This document shows, piece by piece, positions 12,536 to 33,290 of a stretch of 64,000 nucleotides of DNA. Position numbers and translations under genes: made by a program. How positions within the stretch are numbered: position 1 is the stretch's first letter; each line of letters begins with the position of its first letter. The DNA is from Eleginops maclovinus. Lineage: Eukaryota > Chordata > Actinopteri > Perciformes > Eleginopidae. Location of the stretch: assembly GCF_036324505.1 (NCBI RefSeq), contig NC_086357.1, forward strand, positions 20,276,793 to 20,340,792, written 5' to 3'. The notes under the pieces were generated by a model. It did not search any database, was not told where the DNA came from, and was given only the letters and a program-made list of their open reading frames with translations.

Positions 12536-13609
12536 CAATCTTTGCAAACTAAGCAGTGATATCGAAGTACAGAGCCAATGGCTGGATGCTGTTGGGCTGA
12601 CGGTACTGGAACATACCAAATGTCAGAAGAGGTTGAGTCTGATTATGATGCAGAACAATTTCTGTCAATTAAATTAGTGCGGGGGGAGACAAGAGCATGT
12701 CAGCCTTATCTCTGGCCTTTAGACTATCTGGGAGCTTTAGTCAGATAGAGCTGGTGAACAGGGAGCGGATGGATTAACATGTGGAGGGGTGATAGAGAGA
12801 GGCAGTAGGGCCATGAAAAGCAGATAGTCATGCAGATAAACTAATAACTGAGATAAGACCAGCACATACAATGACAGCTGCTGGCACGCTGCAGTCAGGG
12901 CATCATATTCATCTGCCCCCCACCCAACCCAGGGAAGGAGGGAGCAGAGCAGATGAAGCGAGGGGGAGGGGGGGAAGCGGACAGTGATGTCTTCATCTTT
13001 TAATTAGGCCTCTCGAACAGAAGATTTCATTAGGCCTACCGCGCTAACTGACAGCTTCAGTAGCTGCCAAAGAGAGGCAGAGAGGAGAGGGAGGAGACAA
13101 AGAGATGAAGATGGCAAGGTGAGACGGGTATTCAGACTGTGTGTGAGATAGTATGGACCAGAAGACCTGAAGAGAGACTAAAGTAGACATGCACAGCGAC
13201 CAGAAGCAAAAGACACTGTGAGGTACCTGTGATAGAGTTCCCAGTTGGACTGAGCGGCATTACAGTGTAAAATGTAAAGCTCTCTCCAATCTGAACTGAC
13301 CAGCAGGCCTGAGGTCTGCCAGTGGGAGGACACACTGGGAGGTGGCAGTTCAAAGTCACTCTGTGAAGATACACAACAGAAGAGCTACATACAAATATGA
13401 AAACATATACACAGCCAGACATATCTGTCAGTATGTATTCACAGACAGCAACCTTCAGTGTTGGGTATAATGCAGCTGCATGAGGACAAAACAAAGCCGG
13501 TATGATTCAGCACCACGGAGAGCTCCAGTCAGTGCAGAGTTTCCAGACTTACTCCTGTCCTCAACGTCTGCTCCTGCTTACGTTTTTTTTACAACTGAGT
13601 TTGTCTAAC
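12534..13609. other. Gene-free stretch, part possibly conserved non-coding
   Basis: The part at about 12600-12900 is complex, repeat-poor and carries TAAT/ATTA cores (for example TCAATTAAATTAGTG), which resembles developmental enhancer sequence. That is an impression only, since conservation cannot be judged here. About 12950-13120 is purine-rich. No exon was recognised. Confidence 0.3.
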
Positions 13610-13617
13610 CTCTAAAT
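13610..13617. repeat. Target-site duplication, left copy (CTCTAAAT)
   Basis: The 8-bp CTCTAAAT directly precedes the hAT terminal repeat and is repeated exactly after its right end at 15085-15092. Confidence 0.95.
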
Positions 13618-15084
13618 CAGGGGTGGCCAACCCGCGGCTCTCAAGCCGCATGCGGCTCTTTGCCCAGTCTCATGCGGCTCCTCAGTACATATGGAATTTT
13701 AACTGTGTGGTTTTTTTTGCGCATGTATCCAGGTTCAAAAAGGGTTAACGACACACAAGTTGCAGGCCAATCGTTACACAGAGTTTTCAACACAGAAGTG
13801 GTTTAGCCAATCAGAATGCAGATCCTGCAGTACAGGAGGTGGGTTCTACTGCACTCGTGATGTGACAGTGAAGGGAGGATCTGCTTCTGAACGGCGAAAA
13901 ATAAAACTCAGATAAAACCGTAATAAGTCAATACAAAGTTGTCAAATCAAAATGGTAACACTTTGCAGTTGTAGATGTGTGTGAGAGGGCCTGTTCACGG
14001 AAAGCTGGCCACCAACACAGAAGGACTCCTGAGTTGCTGAATCGCGATAACGAAATAAATAAGTGCATCTCTGTCAGCAGAGCTTCTGCCAGTCTTAGGG
14101 TTAGGTAAAAGTTGAGATAGTTATCATCAGAGGATAATTAACTAAAATACACTTCATTTATTTTGAAATAACTGTCATGAAGCAGTATTTGAACCAACCT
14201 TAGTCATGGGTTTGTTTTAAATACAAACATTTAAATATTGTAAGCCAGATTTGTAAAGGAGTGTTCAACGCAATGAATGCCAACTTCGTTCAAAAAACCA
14301 GCATGCATAGGAATACAAAAATAGTTTTCACATGATTAAGTGAGAGTGTGTGTGAGGCAGTGCACACAATCTTAATGGCTGAAAAACACTGGCCTCTAGT
14401 CTTAATACTGATTTCTGTCAATATCATTGTGTGACATTTACAAGAAGTCTGGCTGAGCAGAGGTATGTGTGTCTGTCTGTGTGACAGTGTGTCTCTATTG
14501 GAGGGTGTGTCTTTGAGTGTGTGTGTCAATTATTGTACATTTTTAGATTTTCATTTTCTATGTGTGAGAGATAGAGAGGGGCACAGAGGAATAGAGTGAG
14601 GGAGCACACCAGTGGCGTAGTTATACCTTTTTTTAGGTGAACTTCAGCCCACCTAAAAAAAATAAATCCCACCCAAATTAACATTTTGAAATTGAAAAGA
14701 AAAATGTATATATATTTTTTTTTATGTCTCACATTAGTGTTGAGAGTTGTGCCCCCTCCCCTTACCAAGACCACACTGTTCTATTGTGTAGCCTCTTAAT
14801 TTTGCTCTCAAAGTGCACCAGAAGCATGCAATTCACTTTAAAATGTTTTTAAAAATCTGCCCGGGGAAGCATGCCCCCGGACCCCCCTAGAGGATGTGAA
14901 GTCCACCCCACTTAAACTTCAAAACTAGCTATGCCCCTGGAGCACACAGAAAGGGTGAGAGCAAAAGAGAAAGGGCAAGAGAGAAGTGGGCGGACATACC
15001 TCCACGATGTGTGTATGATGTGGCTCTTTGGAGTAACACAGTCAAATAATTGTCTCTTCGTCTCTGACTGGTTGGCCACCCCTG
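13618..15084. mobile_element. Non-autonomous hAT element, interrupted by a second hAT MITE
   Basis: The left end reads CAGGGGTGGCCAACC and the right end is its exact inverse complement, a 15-bp terminal inverted repeat. Perfect 8-bp target duplications (CTCTAAAT) flank it, which is diagnostic of the hAT superfamily. Subterminal sequence repeats GCGGCTCTTTG-like motifs at both ends (13660 and 15020). It spans 1,467 bp including a 338-bp nested insertion, so the original insertion was about 1.13 kb. No transposase frame of meaningful length is present. It is therefore a deletion derivative moved by a transposase encoded elsewhere. Confidence 0.95.
14610..14939. mobile_element. Nested 330-bp hAT-type MITE
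   Basis: The left end starts CAGTGGCGTAGTTAT. The right end, inverted, starts CAGGGGCATAGCTAG, giving imperfect terminal inverted repeats. The exact 8-bp duplication GAGCACAC lies at 14602-14609 and 14940-14947. The element contains no coding frame and has a T/A-rich centre. It sits wholly inside the larger hAT element, so it inserted later. Confidence 0.92.
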
Positions 15085-15092
15085 CTCTAAAT
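15085..15092. repeat. Target-site duplication, right copy (CTCTAAAT)
   Basis: Exact match to 13610-13617, closing the outer hAT insertion. Confidence 0.95.
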
Positions 15093-16313
<1,221 letters not shown>

Positions 16314-16337
16314 GGGGGGGGGGGGGGGGGAGGGGGG
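16314..16337. repeat. G17-A-G6 near-homopolymer
   Basis: Seventeen G, one A and six G on the + strand. Confidence 0.95.
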
Positions 16338-16839
16338 AATTAGATTACATTTTCCTCATGGGTGTCTCGCCTGAAGCGCAGCCTGGTCCAGGTGACATTT
16401 TGACAGAGTAGGCCTCGGGCTTGTTGTGCTAAGGCTTCCGTAGGTCTTTGACGACGCAGATGGGATCTATAATTGCGGTGAGCTAGCCAGTTAGCTCTGG
16501 CTTGCGCCTGTCAGGAAGCACCAAAGACACTTCTGAAAACGAGTGTGTGCTCAAAGAGCCTTTGTCTGGTATTATAGCTGGAGGTGACAGGGCTATTAAA
16601 ATGCAGAGTCTGAGCAGCCATGTGTGTGTCTCGCTGTGATGGGTGGAAAGAGGCGTCTACGGTATAATCCACTCTGTGACACAAACCTGCTCCCTCTTCC
16701 CCCCTCCATACCTTCTACCTCCCGTCCTCCTCCCTCTATCATCTGGTCCTCCCTTATCCTGTCTCTGCTGAATAAATCTTTAATGGAGCTTTTATTGTGC
16801 TGATCAGCATTCAGAGCTGTACATGTTTATGCAGGCTCA

Positions 16840-16840
<1 letters not shown>
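16338..16840. other. Complex unique sequence, possible conserved non-coding element
   Basis: Repeat-poor, balanced-composition sequence (about 16360-16660) and a TTTAATGGAGCTTTTATTG-type segment near 16780. It lacks long frames. Its look is that of a regulatory element rather than decayed repeat, but this is inference without alignment. Confidence 0.25.

Positions 16841-16891
<51 letters not shown>
16841..16891. repeat. (CA)25 microsatellite
   Basis: A pure CA array of about 51 bp. Confidence 0.97.
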
Positions 16892-16893
<2 letters not shown>

Positions 16894-17802
16894 TTGTCCC
16901 ATCCACTCTTCTGCTTTTATCACACTCACAAATGAACTGAACTCTTCTACAAAGAAGCTATAACTATTGCTCTATTACCACTTATTTATTTACTGAAATT
17001 GCACGAGGGAAACAGCGCTGCACTCTTTCTTTTTTTTGAGCTGTACTGTAATTTTCTTGCCTGGTGGAAGTTTGAGTGTGTGAGAGCAGAGAGGTGCTAT
17101 GCTGTGAATGTAAATCCTGATTGGGGTCCTTACTCTGTGGACCAGTAAAAGGATGCCTGTATAAGCGACAACAAAGACAATGACAGGTGAGGCTGGAGCG
17201 ATGATTGATGTGCGTCCAACTGAGGAAACTTTGTGTACTGTGTGTGTGTGTGTGTGTGTGTGTTAGAATCAAAAGTGTTTTAAAAGACTCAAAGGTGTAA
17301 TTGTGGCAATGCAGCTCCTCTGTTCACAGTGGGAGAGCAGGGGAATTACGGTATCGCTGTCCTGCAGTTCACACACACACACACACATACACACCTCACA
17401 CACAACTAAAAGTGTTGCTTGGGTGTACATCAAAGCATTACAAGGACAAAATGTCCCTCTCTCTCTCTGTGTATTGTAAATGAATAACTTTCTGTGTAGT
17501 ATACTCCAGTGTACAGTATGTGACACAGGGACTACATAGTCAACGCTGAGAGAAATATTCCAGCTTTAAAATGTATAAGCTTGTGTTTCTGTTTTGTCCT
17601 CTAACAAAAGTCAGCGCATCTACAGTATACATTATAATCAGTGCCGTTACACAACACACAGTCACACACTAAGCACCCTCCCCATGACGTATATACAGTC
17701 CACTTTATATTCTGAAGTCACAGCCACTGGCCTCACCAGAGACCTGCCTTCAAAAAATAATTCATGTGGTATGTGCTTTTTGTCTGGGTACAAAAATATA
17801 TA

Positions 17803-17836
<34 letters not shown>

Positions 17837-18350
17837 TGGATATGGACAGATATGGACCGAGGGAGGGAAAGAGCGAGTGATACAGAGAGAGAGGGAGGGA
17901 GGGTAGGAGCGACCTTGCTGTGGGGAAGCTTCCCTACAAAGGCTCTTTGTAGGGTCTCTGTCCGGCACACGTCAACACCCTAAGGCGCACACAGTAATAC
18001 AGTATACACACACATGTAGTGTCACAGACACAAATACACATTTTGGAGCGAGGTGGTGCAGAGAAAGACACAGTAGGACCCCGAGGGCAATCTCTCTCTC
18101 AGTCTCACCTTCTCTCTCTCAGTTTTAAAGAGACATTTCTTTAAGCTAGTGTACTCTCTCCCTCTCGTTTATTTTACTTTACATCTCTAAACACTACGTG
18201 GATTGAAAACTAGTTTAATATCTAAATTGTCTATGAAGGGAAACATGGAGTTAAAGATTTGCTAGAATTACATCAAAATATCGGAATAAATAAGATCAAA
18301 GCATTGGTCCATTTCTCCAAGAATAAGGAAACTACTAACAAATGTTCAAT
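16892..18350. other. Gene-free stretch with small GT/CA repeats
   Basis: Contains (GT)n at 17240-17262, (CA)n near 17371-17386 and (GT)n at 17805-17835. A GA-rich block follows at 17860-17910 and CT-rich patches near 18090-18120. No gene was recognised. Confidence 0.55.
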
Positions 18351-18960
18351 ACTGAGAGGAGCCACTTCAACCTGAAAAACTTAAATAGGACAAATGATGT
18401 ACATGTTCAGGTTCATATTTGTATGTTGTCTTCCCCTGTGATATGTTTACATGCTTTAATGTTTAAAAAATGCTTCATTTTCCTCCTACTGACTGAAACA
18501 AGAGCCCAGACTGCTCTGATTGGTTAGCTTGCCGGCTCTGTTGTGAGTGCCAACCGCTTAAATGTGCCAGAGACGTCCCGCAACGCAGCCTATCACGTGC
18601 AATGTGTTGGAGCGCTATAAAGAGCAAGTGTAACATAGTGATGTCATTATGTCACGGAAGTAAACAAAGTATGGGATTTTAGCCTTGCAGACCATTTACA
18701 TGCACTAAAACACAGAAGTTCCCACGGGACAAATCTTAGAAATTTCCCTTTGAACAAACAAGTGTTCTGAAGTGAAATGGTTTTCAGTTTACAGCCTCGT
18801 GAGACCATGAGAAGACAGAGGTTTTCAGACCTGAGTGTCTGGAAGTAGCAAATATTTGGCCTTAAAAAAATGACTTTAACAGTTAATCCCTTACCAGAGT
18901 CGTCCTTATTCTTGTAAATTGAGCAAAGACTCATCGAGCTTTGCAACAGTTAACTCACCA
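18351..18960 (+). repeat. Dispersed repeat copy A (probable MITE), boundaries approximate
   Basis: The segment at 18591-18650 (TATCACGTGCAATGTGTTGG, AGCGCT, GTAACATAGTGATGTCAT) recurs in inverse complement at 33197-33260. The ATGTTCAGGTTC motif near 18403-18414 recurs inverted at 33261-33272. This copy holds about 177 bp between the two shared blocks that the other copy lacks. The same wording is familiar from short interspersed DNA repeats in fish genomes. No terminal repeats or target duplication could be fixed, so the limits are rough. Confidence 0.6.
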
Positions 18961-20187
<1,227 letters not shown>

Positions 20188-20276
20188 TGACATTCACCCA
20201 TCCTGAGGGCTTCTTTCTAAAATGTTGCCTTTTACATGGAAACTTAACAAGTGTGAAATTAGAAAGGTTACCAAAT

Positions 20277-20318
20277 CACACACACCACCCACACACCACA
20301 CACACACACACACACACA
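20277..20318. repeat. Imperfect CA repeat
   Basis: A CA-rich block with CACC interruptions, about 90 bp to the right of the 228-bp array. Confidence 0.9.
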
Positions 20319-20496
20319 AAAGTGGAGCTCTGATGGGGGGGGACTCCTAATTGAAAAAGCCTCTTCCTCCAGGAGTGTGCTGCTGAGGGGACGGCACAAT
20401 AGGCTGCGTGACACAAACCTTATCTCAGGGCTGTCTCACACTCACTGACTGATATGAATTTACATGAACAAATCATATGTCCTGCCCTATTAACTG

Positions 20497-21255
20497 TAGG
20501 GATGTTCGTAACGACTGATTTCCCACAGATCAAACTCAGGTTTTTAACTAAGGCTAGTCGAGTAAAAAAGTAAGAAAAAACCAACATTATGCACAGCGTT
20601 ATCTGCGATGGTCCCCGAAAAATACTAAATGCTGCCTGTTAGAACATTTAATTACCAAATTGTATTTTAAATGCTGCTGAAATCAATGTTTTCCCTCTGG
20701 ATACGTTAGCGTAAGAGTCCCTATCATACACACTTGATCACCGCTACTAGAAGGAAGTCATATCGCATTCAGAGCATCTACTGAGAAAAATCAACATTGA
20801 ATTACAGTATCCCAGCGTAAGGTCAATACGTTAAGCTAGCTGCTGTTAGTATGAAATGTTTGATTAATAGCCATGTTTAGCTTTCTGGTCCCTCTGGTCT
20901 GGCAATTCCTTTAAATTTGACCAAAACAAGTGACTCTTGGGCTAAATAATTGAATTGTGCCGCTTCAAAAGTGAACGGCCTCCGACTCAAGAGATAAATA
21001 GAGAATAGTCCTAACGTTCATCTCATCTGCGTCTGTAGGTCAATGCAACCTCTCCTTATTGCGTTCTGTCATCGGGTTTTTCATCTTGTTCCTAGAGGTT
21101 GCAGTAAGAGTTCAGAGAGATCGATCAGCACCCAAAACAACACATTCATCATCATTTTGAAAACTAAACAAATAAGTGTTTCCTGCGCAGTAAAAAGCTA
21201 ATAAAACAACATTTTCTACATCCTTCCTGACAAATCCTTGTTTTTAAATAATATG
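20497..21255. mobile_element. Probable hAT-type element remnant
   Basis: The left end reads TAGGGATGTTCGTAACGACT with a nearby GTCGAGTAAAAA motif, a pattern typical of teleost hAT termini. ATTAACTG precedes it (20489-20496) and the same 8 bp recurs at 21256-21263, a candidate target duplication. The sequence before the right copy does not show the expected inverted terminal repeat, so the right end is decayed or the duplication is chance. No transposase frame is present. Confidence 0.4.
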
Positions 21256-21263
21256 ATTAACTG

Positions 21264-24407
<3,144 letters not shown>

Positions 24408-24425
24408 GGGGGGGGGGGGGGGGGG
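24408..24425. repeat. G18 homopolymer
   Basis: Eighteen consecutive G on the + strand. An open frame running through it is an artefact. Confidence 0.95.
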
Positions 24426-25632
24426 CAGGAGAAGAGATGGAGCGCTACACAGTCCCAAGGTTAAGAATGAGGAGAGGAGGGGATTGAGGGTTGTTCTTTG
24501 GCCTGGAGCCCAGATGCAGTGTTGTGTCCCTCAGCTTAAAAATCCCCACAGCACTCAGAGGTGTGGGAGTGTCTGTGGCCTGTCCACCTGACATCTCTTA
24601 ACAGTAATAATGTATTCCTCCTTAATAATATGTTATGGATCAGAGTGTATTATCGATCCACCAGCTCAGCCAGTTTTTTTACCCCTGCTCCCAACACTGC
24701 TGCCTTCATTGCTCTGCTGCGTCACTGAAGACCAATTTTACACCTCCTGATGGAACATCCTTTACTCTAAAAGCTCCTCTCGCTCTCTGCATTCATTCCT
24801 TATCGTCTTGCATTAGGACTGACCAGTATAGAGTCAAACATAACCTGTGCTTCACTTATTTATTGGCTTGAAGTCATCCACAAAGTCGAAGAATATACTA
24901 TCAGTCAACAATAAAAGACGATTTCTTAAAGTAGTCCGTCTCAAATAAAACAAGATCTGTTCTTTTTTTATATTTTAAATTAGATGTATTTGGATTTAAG
25001 CATGAAGACCTTACGCTCTGGGTCCTTACTTCATAAACCAAATGGTTTATTATAATAAAAATCCTACATAAAGTGACAATGACTTATTTCAGTAAAATTT
25101 CCAAACTTCTTCTGCTGACATCCAACATGAAATTAAAACCTAGTTAAACATATTCTTGGATATTGGATTCCATTAATTCATAGCATTGGTGGCGCCTTTG
25201 TTCATTGTCCACACAAACAAAAATAATCAATTCCAGCAGAAACAGATGAAAACATCTGCTGCTTGAATAAAGAGGTGTGCCTAAAGTTTATATCTCCCCT
25301 AAGAAGATATGTCTTCATAAAAACACAACCCATCGCTGACACAATGCATCACCATAATTGATGTTTGAGTTTCTGCTGCATTGCATTTCACTTACAACAG
25401 CTCTTTGGATCAGTCTGAAAAAACAGTGACTGTGCACTTTGTGGCTGCACCCAAATTACTTCTGAACTTCCCTCTGCAAAGTAGGCCCAACTTGACTCTT
25501 ATCTGTTCAAATATTATTTTACCTTAACAGTATGTAGGCTTTTTCATAATGAAGATTGCAATAAGTTCAAAGCTATAAAATGAACATCCATATAGTGATT
25601 CAGAATAAACATTATTCTAAATAAATACACTT
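24426..25632. other. Gene-free AT-rich unique sequence
   Basis: Mostly AT-rich sequence. No repeat family or coding signal was recognised. Confidence 0.5.
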
Positions 25633-25805
25633 TAGGGCGTCACGGTAGGTTAACTGGTGACCAGGTGACCGCAGTGGCCTGGGTTATGAATCTGACCCAA
25701 GGCCCCTGAGCTGTCCTCCCATATTTCTCCTCCTCTCCTGTGGGTTTCCTGCCTCCGGCTGTACATTTGAATAAAGGCAAGATGTCATAAAAACCCAATA
25801 TCTTT
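25633..25805 (+). repeat. Decayed tRNA-derived SINE-like repeat
   Basis: The sequence runs from AGGGCGTCACGGTAGGTTAA through a box-B-like GGCCTGGGTTATGAATCTGA, then a CT-rich block (CTCCTCCTCTCC), to a tail with AATAAAGGCAAGATG and TCTTTAAA. This order matches a common short interspersed repeat of percomorph fishes. That assignment is recalled by eye, not searched. Box B has lost its usual TTCGA core, so the copy is old. No flanking direct repeat was established. Confidence 0.55.
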
Positions 25806-29639
<3,834 letters not shown>

Positions 29640-29640
<1 letters not shown>

Positions 29641-30160
29641 CTTCCAGTGATGACACACACCTGATGGATCCTGTGCACGTTCCCGGTTCCTCCTCTGCTT
29701 TGCCACCACACCACGAAGGTCACTGCCGGCCCGCTGTCGCTCTTACCCCTCTTGTCTTCTTCTCCTCCTCTCTTTCTCTCTCTGCTTTGGCCAGCAAGAG
29801 GGAGAATCCTTGCAGAGCAGGAAATCCTCAGCTAAAGACAGAGACACTCTGGGACTGCAGAACCTAGATTCAGCTGAAGCACATCCGAGGTGCCGGCTGA
29901 CTGAGCAGTGGAGGTGGAGGAGAGCGGCTAGCGTGGCTAGGCTAGGGTCTGCACCACAGCAGCCAACAGAAACACATCGGCAGAAAGCTCAGAGAGTCGC
30001 TAGCTCAAAGCTCACCGCAGCAAAGCTCAGAGTCAGCAACCTAGCCCCCCTCCCCGCCTGCCTCTCTCCTGCACTCACTCTGCCTCTCCCCCTCCTCTCC
30101 TTTCTCAGTTACCACATTCCACCTAATAGCAGAATCCTCTCTTCCTCCCTCTCTTAAAGT
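29640..30160 (-). promoter_or_regulatory. GC-richer island; possible minus-strand promoter or non-coding first exon
   Basis: This segment is richer in G+C and CpG than its surroundings (GGTGCCGGC, GCGGCTAGCG, GAGTCGC, CACCGCAG). Read on the minus strand it ends at a donor-like AGGGGTAAGAGCG, with GTAAGA at 29746-29741, and has GA-rich exon-like sequence upstream. It has no useful open frame, so it would be 5' untranslated. A minus-strand TTTAAG-type AT patch lies near 30160. The evidence is compositional plus one splice-like site. A chance GC-rich patch remains quite possible. Confidence 0.3.
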
Positions 30161-33040
30161 AAAGTATTCATCACCCTCATCCTCAGTTCTAATGTTTCTC
30201 TTCCTCTCCGAGATTTACTTCCAACAGCGATTCAAAATGTTTCAGCTGAGATAAAATTGTATTGTATTGTAAAATTGAATCGCTGTCTTCAGGTTTTTTG
30301 TGAACATGAACACCTTGTGAGAGAGTTGAGCTGCACATTAACTGGCTTCGAAACAAATGCAACCAACAATTTGATGTTCAAATCTGTGTGTTTTCCATGT
30401 TTCATTTGGCTGAAATGCAAAAGTATCTTTTGGGACAACAATAGAGTTAAAAGGAAAACAGTGTGCGGGGTTTTCTCTGAGAATGTGTCACCTCTGTGCT
30501 TCTGATGGATTAGTATGACTCTCTACTTTAAAAAGGAGTGCAGTTATTTGTAAACAGATATAGAAACTACTGTTGTGGGGCACACCTGTGCTCATAGGGT
30601 CTAGCCCTGAAGGAAGCACTGAAAAAAAAACATAAATGTGAGAAGAGTTTTCATTCGGAAGAAGTACTTTCTGCCACATTAACGGTCCCTATGAAGGAAC
30701 GCATCGAGACATCAGACTGAATGTATCTGCATGACTAGATACCGCACATAATTAAAGATACAAATGTATTTGGTCGTTTGGGTGAACTGACCCTTTAAAA
30801 CAGAGTGGCAAACAGACCCCAAACATACCCAGTTCTGACAGCAGGGGAGACAGAAATGGAAGAGGGGCGGTGGCATTTAGGCAAATCCACATGCTGCCAC
30901 CTTCCCCAGCACCATTTATCATTTAATGTATTCATCCTCTCCAAACCTAATGCCCTGACAAAGACGGGCTTATTCAGCCCTCCCTAACACAAAGATTAGC
31001 CTCAGACAGACTACACATACAGACACCCTCACAGAGGAGAGGGAAGAGATGAACACATAAACAGTGGGAGGGGAAGTCAAGTGGAGAATCCCCCATTGGG
31101 AAAAAAAGAGCAGTCAAAAAAAAAAAGAGCATTACGGTTAGGAAGAGAGAGTTGGAAAATCATTAAGACGTAGCCCGGTGAGTAACATATTCACATGGTT
31201 AAGGTTATTTGTTATATGGTAAAATGTCAGCACTCATGTTCCTGCATTGAACTGACATAGGGACTCCATATGTAACGCCAGCAGTGGATAAACACTGTTC
31301 AAGGGGGGAGAGAGAGAAAATGACAAACTCAAAGAGTCCTTCACAGAGCTCTGCCAGATGTAGTATGAAGGAAAGCTCTCTCTCTCGCTCTCTCTCTCGC
31401 CTTTCTCATTCAGTGCATCCTCACTCATGGCTGTTGCTATGGCCACAGCAATAAACCTGACTGTGCTGCTTCACTCAACACTGAATGAGTGCCTGTGTAG
31501 GACGTGCTTATGCCCTTACATGCTTTCTGGGTCACATCTATGAGCAAACACACACACCTGCATCATTCTTCATTGCAGACCACATTTCACATGACTTCCC
31601 ACAAATCCATACACCAGGATTCAAACGATTATTGGAACATCATTTCATGTGGGAAATTAGTTTTGTCACGAATGCCGTCCCATGGACCTCATGGTGGTGA
31701 AAATGTTGTAAGAGCCACTCTGAATTGACAGCTGTAGAGAGCGGCCATAGGGCAGATTGATAAGAGAGTGTGTTAACCGTCATTTGGCACAGAGGACGCA
31801 GATTAAGTAATGACTGTCTGAACCATGTAGAAGCTGTTCCTTCTCCCTGCCACTGTCATGTGCTCATTAAGAGCATCAGAGCATGACATTACCATACACA
31901 CACGCTTACTAAAGCGTATCATTAAATAGATTTAATTATCTAACTTTTCTGAGTCTCTGAATAACGACAACAAGTGCACAGTGCATTCAACTTCCAAACA
32001 AATGACTTGCGTCTGTACATTTGTAATTAGTGCAGAGAAGAGGAAAAAGATTGGTATTAACCTGGGCTTACAGTGTGCGTGTGTGTGTGTGTGTCTGTGT
32101 GTCTGTGTGTGTGTGTTTATTCATCCTCCAGTAATTATATTTCCAGGCAGTGGTGAGCAGAGAGGGGCAGGCCTGTACCATTCAGCTTATCAGTCGGTCC
32201 AATCCTGAAGCAGATCCGATCGAACTGTAAAAGCTCATTAATTAGGAATGGTTGCTGAGCGACAGAGAAAAGGGGAGGGGGTGCTGGTAGGGGTGAGGTG
32301 AGGGGACGGATGGGTGAGGAAGTAGATGAGGTGCAGTATAGGAATGCTGAGGCTCAGAAATAATTGAAAAAGATGTCCCTCTGGTTTGTATTAGAGAAGT
32401 AAGCACTCAGCACAGCTCTGGAGATCAAAGGGGAATGTTGCTCTCTGCTGATGGAGGCTCACTGTACCACTCACACAGCAGACACTCAAAGAACCCATGG
32501 AAAGATTTAAAAGCTGTTTGGTTAAGAAATTGACAGAAATTGAATTCTGTGGGGTATAGCCTTGTGATAAACTTTAGGTCGAGTTACACTGATAAGATTG
32601 GCTCTCCCAAATGATGCTCTGGCAAATCAATGCCATCAGTGCTGTGATCCCAGGGAGGGCCTGACACCCTCGAGGGAAAAGCCAGAGAACAAATGGGTCA
32701 GTTTGAGAAGAGTAAAGCTGGTATAACTATTATCACAACCCCAATTTGGAAAATGTTATTATATTGGACGTGAATCATACTTTTACTTATTAATCTTTAT
32801 AAATCAGATTAATGCTTTACACTAATAAGCAATGGAGTGACAACACTTGGGTTACCAGAATCAGGAGTGAGTTGTGTTTTTTGAAACCTTGCTTTGTCTG
32901 TGTGTCCTTAAATCATCAGAAGTATCCTCCAATGGAACACTTGGTCATATATCTCCTGGAAATAATTACAGAGCATCTGGAACCTAAATGTACTTAGTAA
33001 CAACTCAGCTTTACAACTACAGACATGTAGTACCGAAAAC
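30161..33040. other. Gene-free stretch
   Basis: Holds a 12-bp inverted repeat (ACAGCGATTCAA at 30224-30235 and its complement at 30275-30286). A terminus-like GGGTGAACTGACCCTTTAA at about 30780-30799 resembles fish MITE ends. There are CT-rich repeats near 31376-31402 and an imperfect GT repeat at about 32076-32117. About 32480-32700 is repeat-poor and could be conserved non-coding DNA. No exon was recognised. Confidence 0.4.
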
Positions 33041-33180
33041 AAGCCCTCTGAAGAATGGCAGTTCTAAAAGCTATCAAGTTTACCTTTGAGTTAGGGTTGG
33101 TTAAATAGATAAAGTCAACACTTATGAATGTTACAGCTTATTGAAAAGTGGTAAGCGACAACTAAGATGAAGCATTTCTC

Positions 33181-33290
33181 AAACTTTGTTTGATTACATG
33201 ACATCACTATGTAACACTCCCGCTCCTATTGGCCAGCGCTCCACCACATTGTACGTGATAGAACCTGAACATAATAGGGACCCTTTAACT
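33181..33290 (-). repeat. Dispersed repeat copy B, deleted relative to copy A
   Basis: In inverse complement, 33260-33197 matches the core of the copy at 18591-18650 (TATCACGTACAATGTGGTGG, AGCGCT, GTTACATAGTGATGTCAT). It is preceded on the minus strand by TATGTTCAGGTTC and TTAAAGGGTCCCTAT. The two blocks that are about 177 bp apart in the other copy are adjacent here. It is non-coding, and the outer limits are uncertain. Confidence 0.6.
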
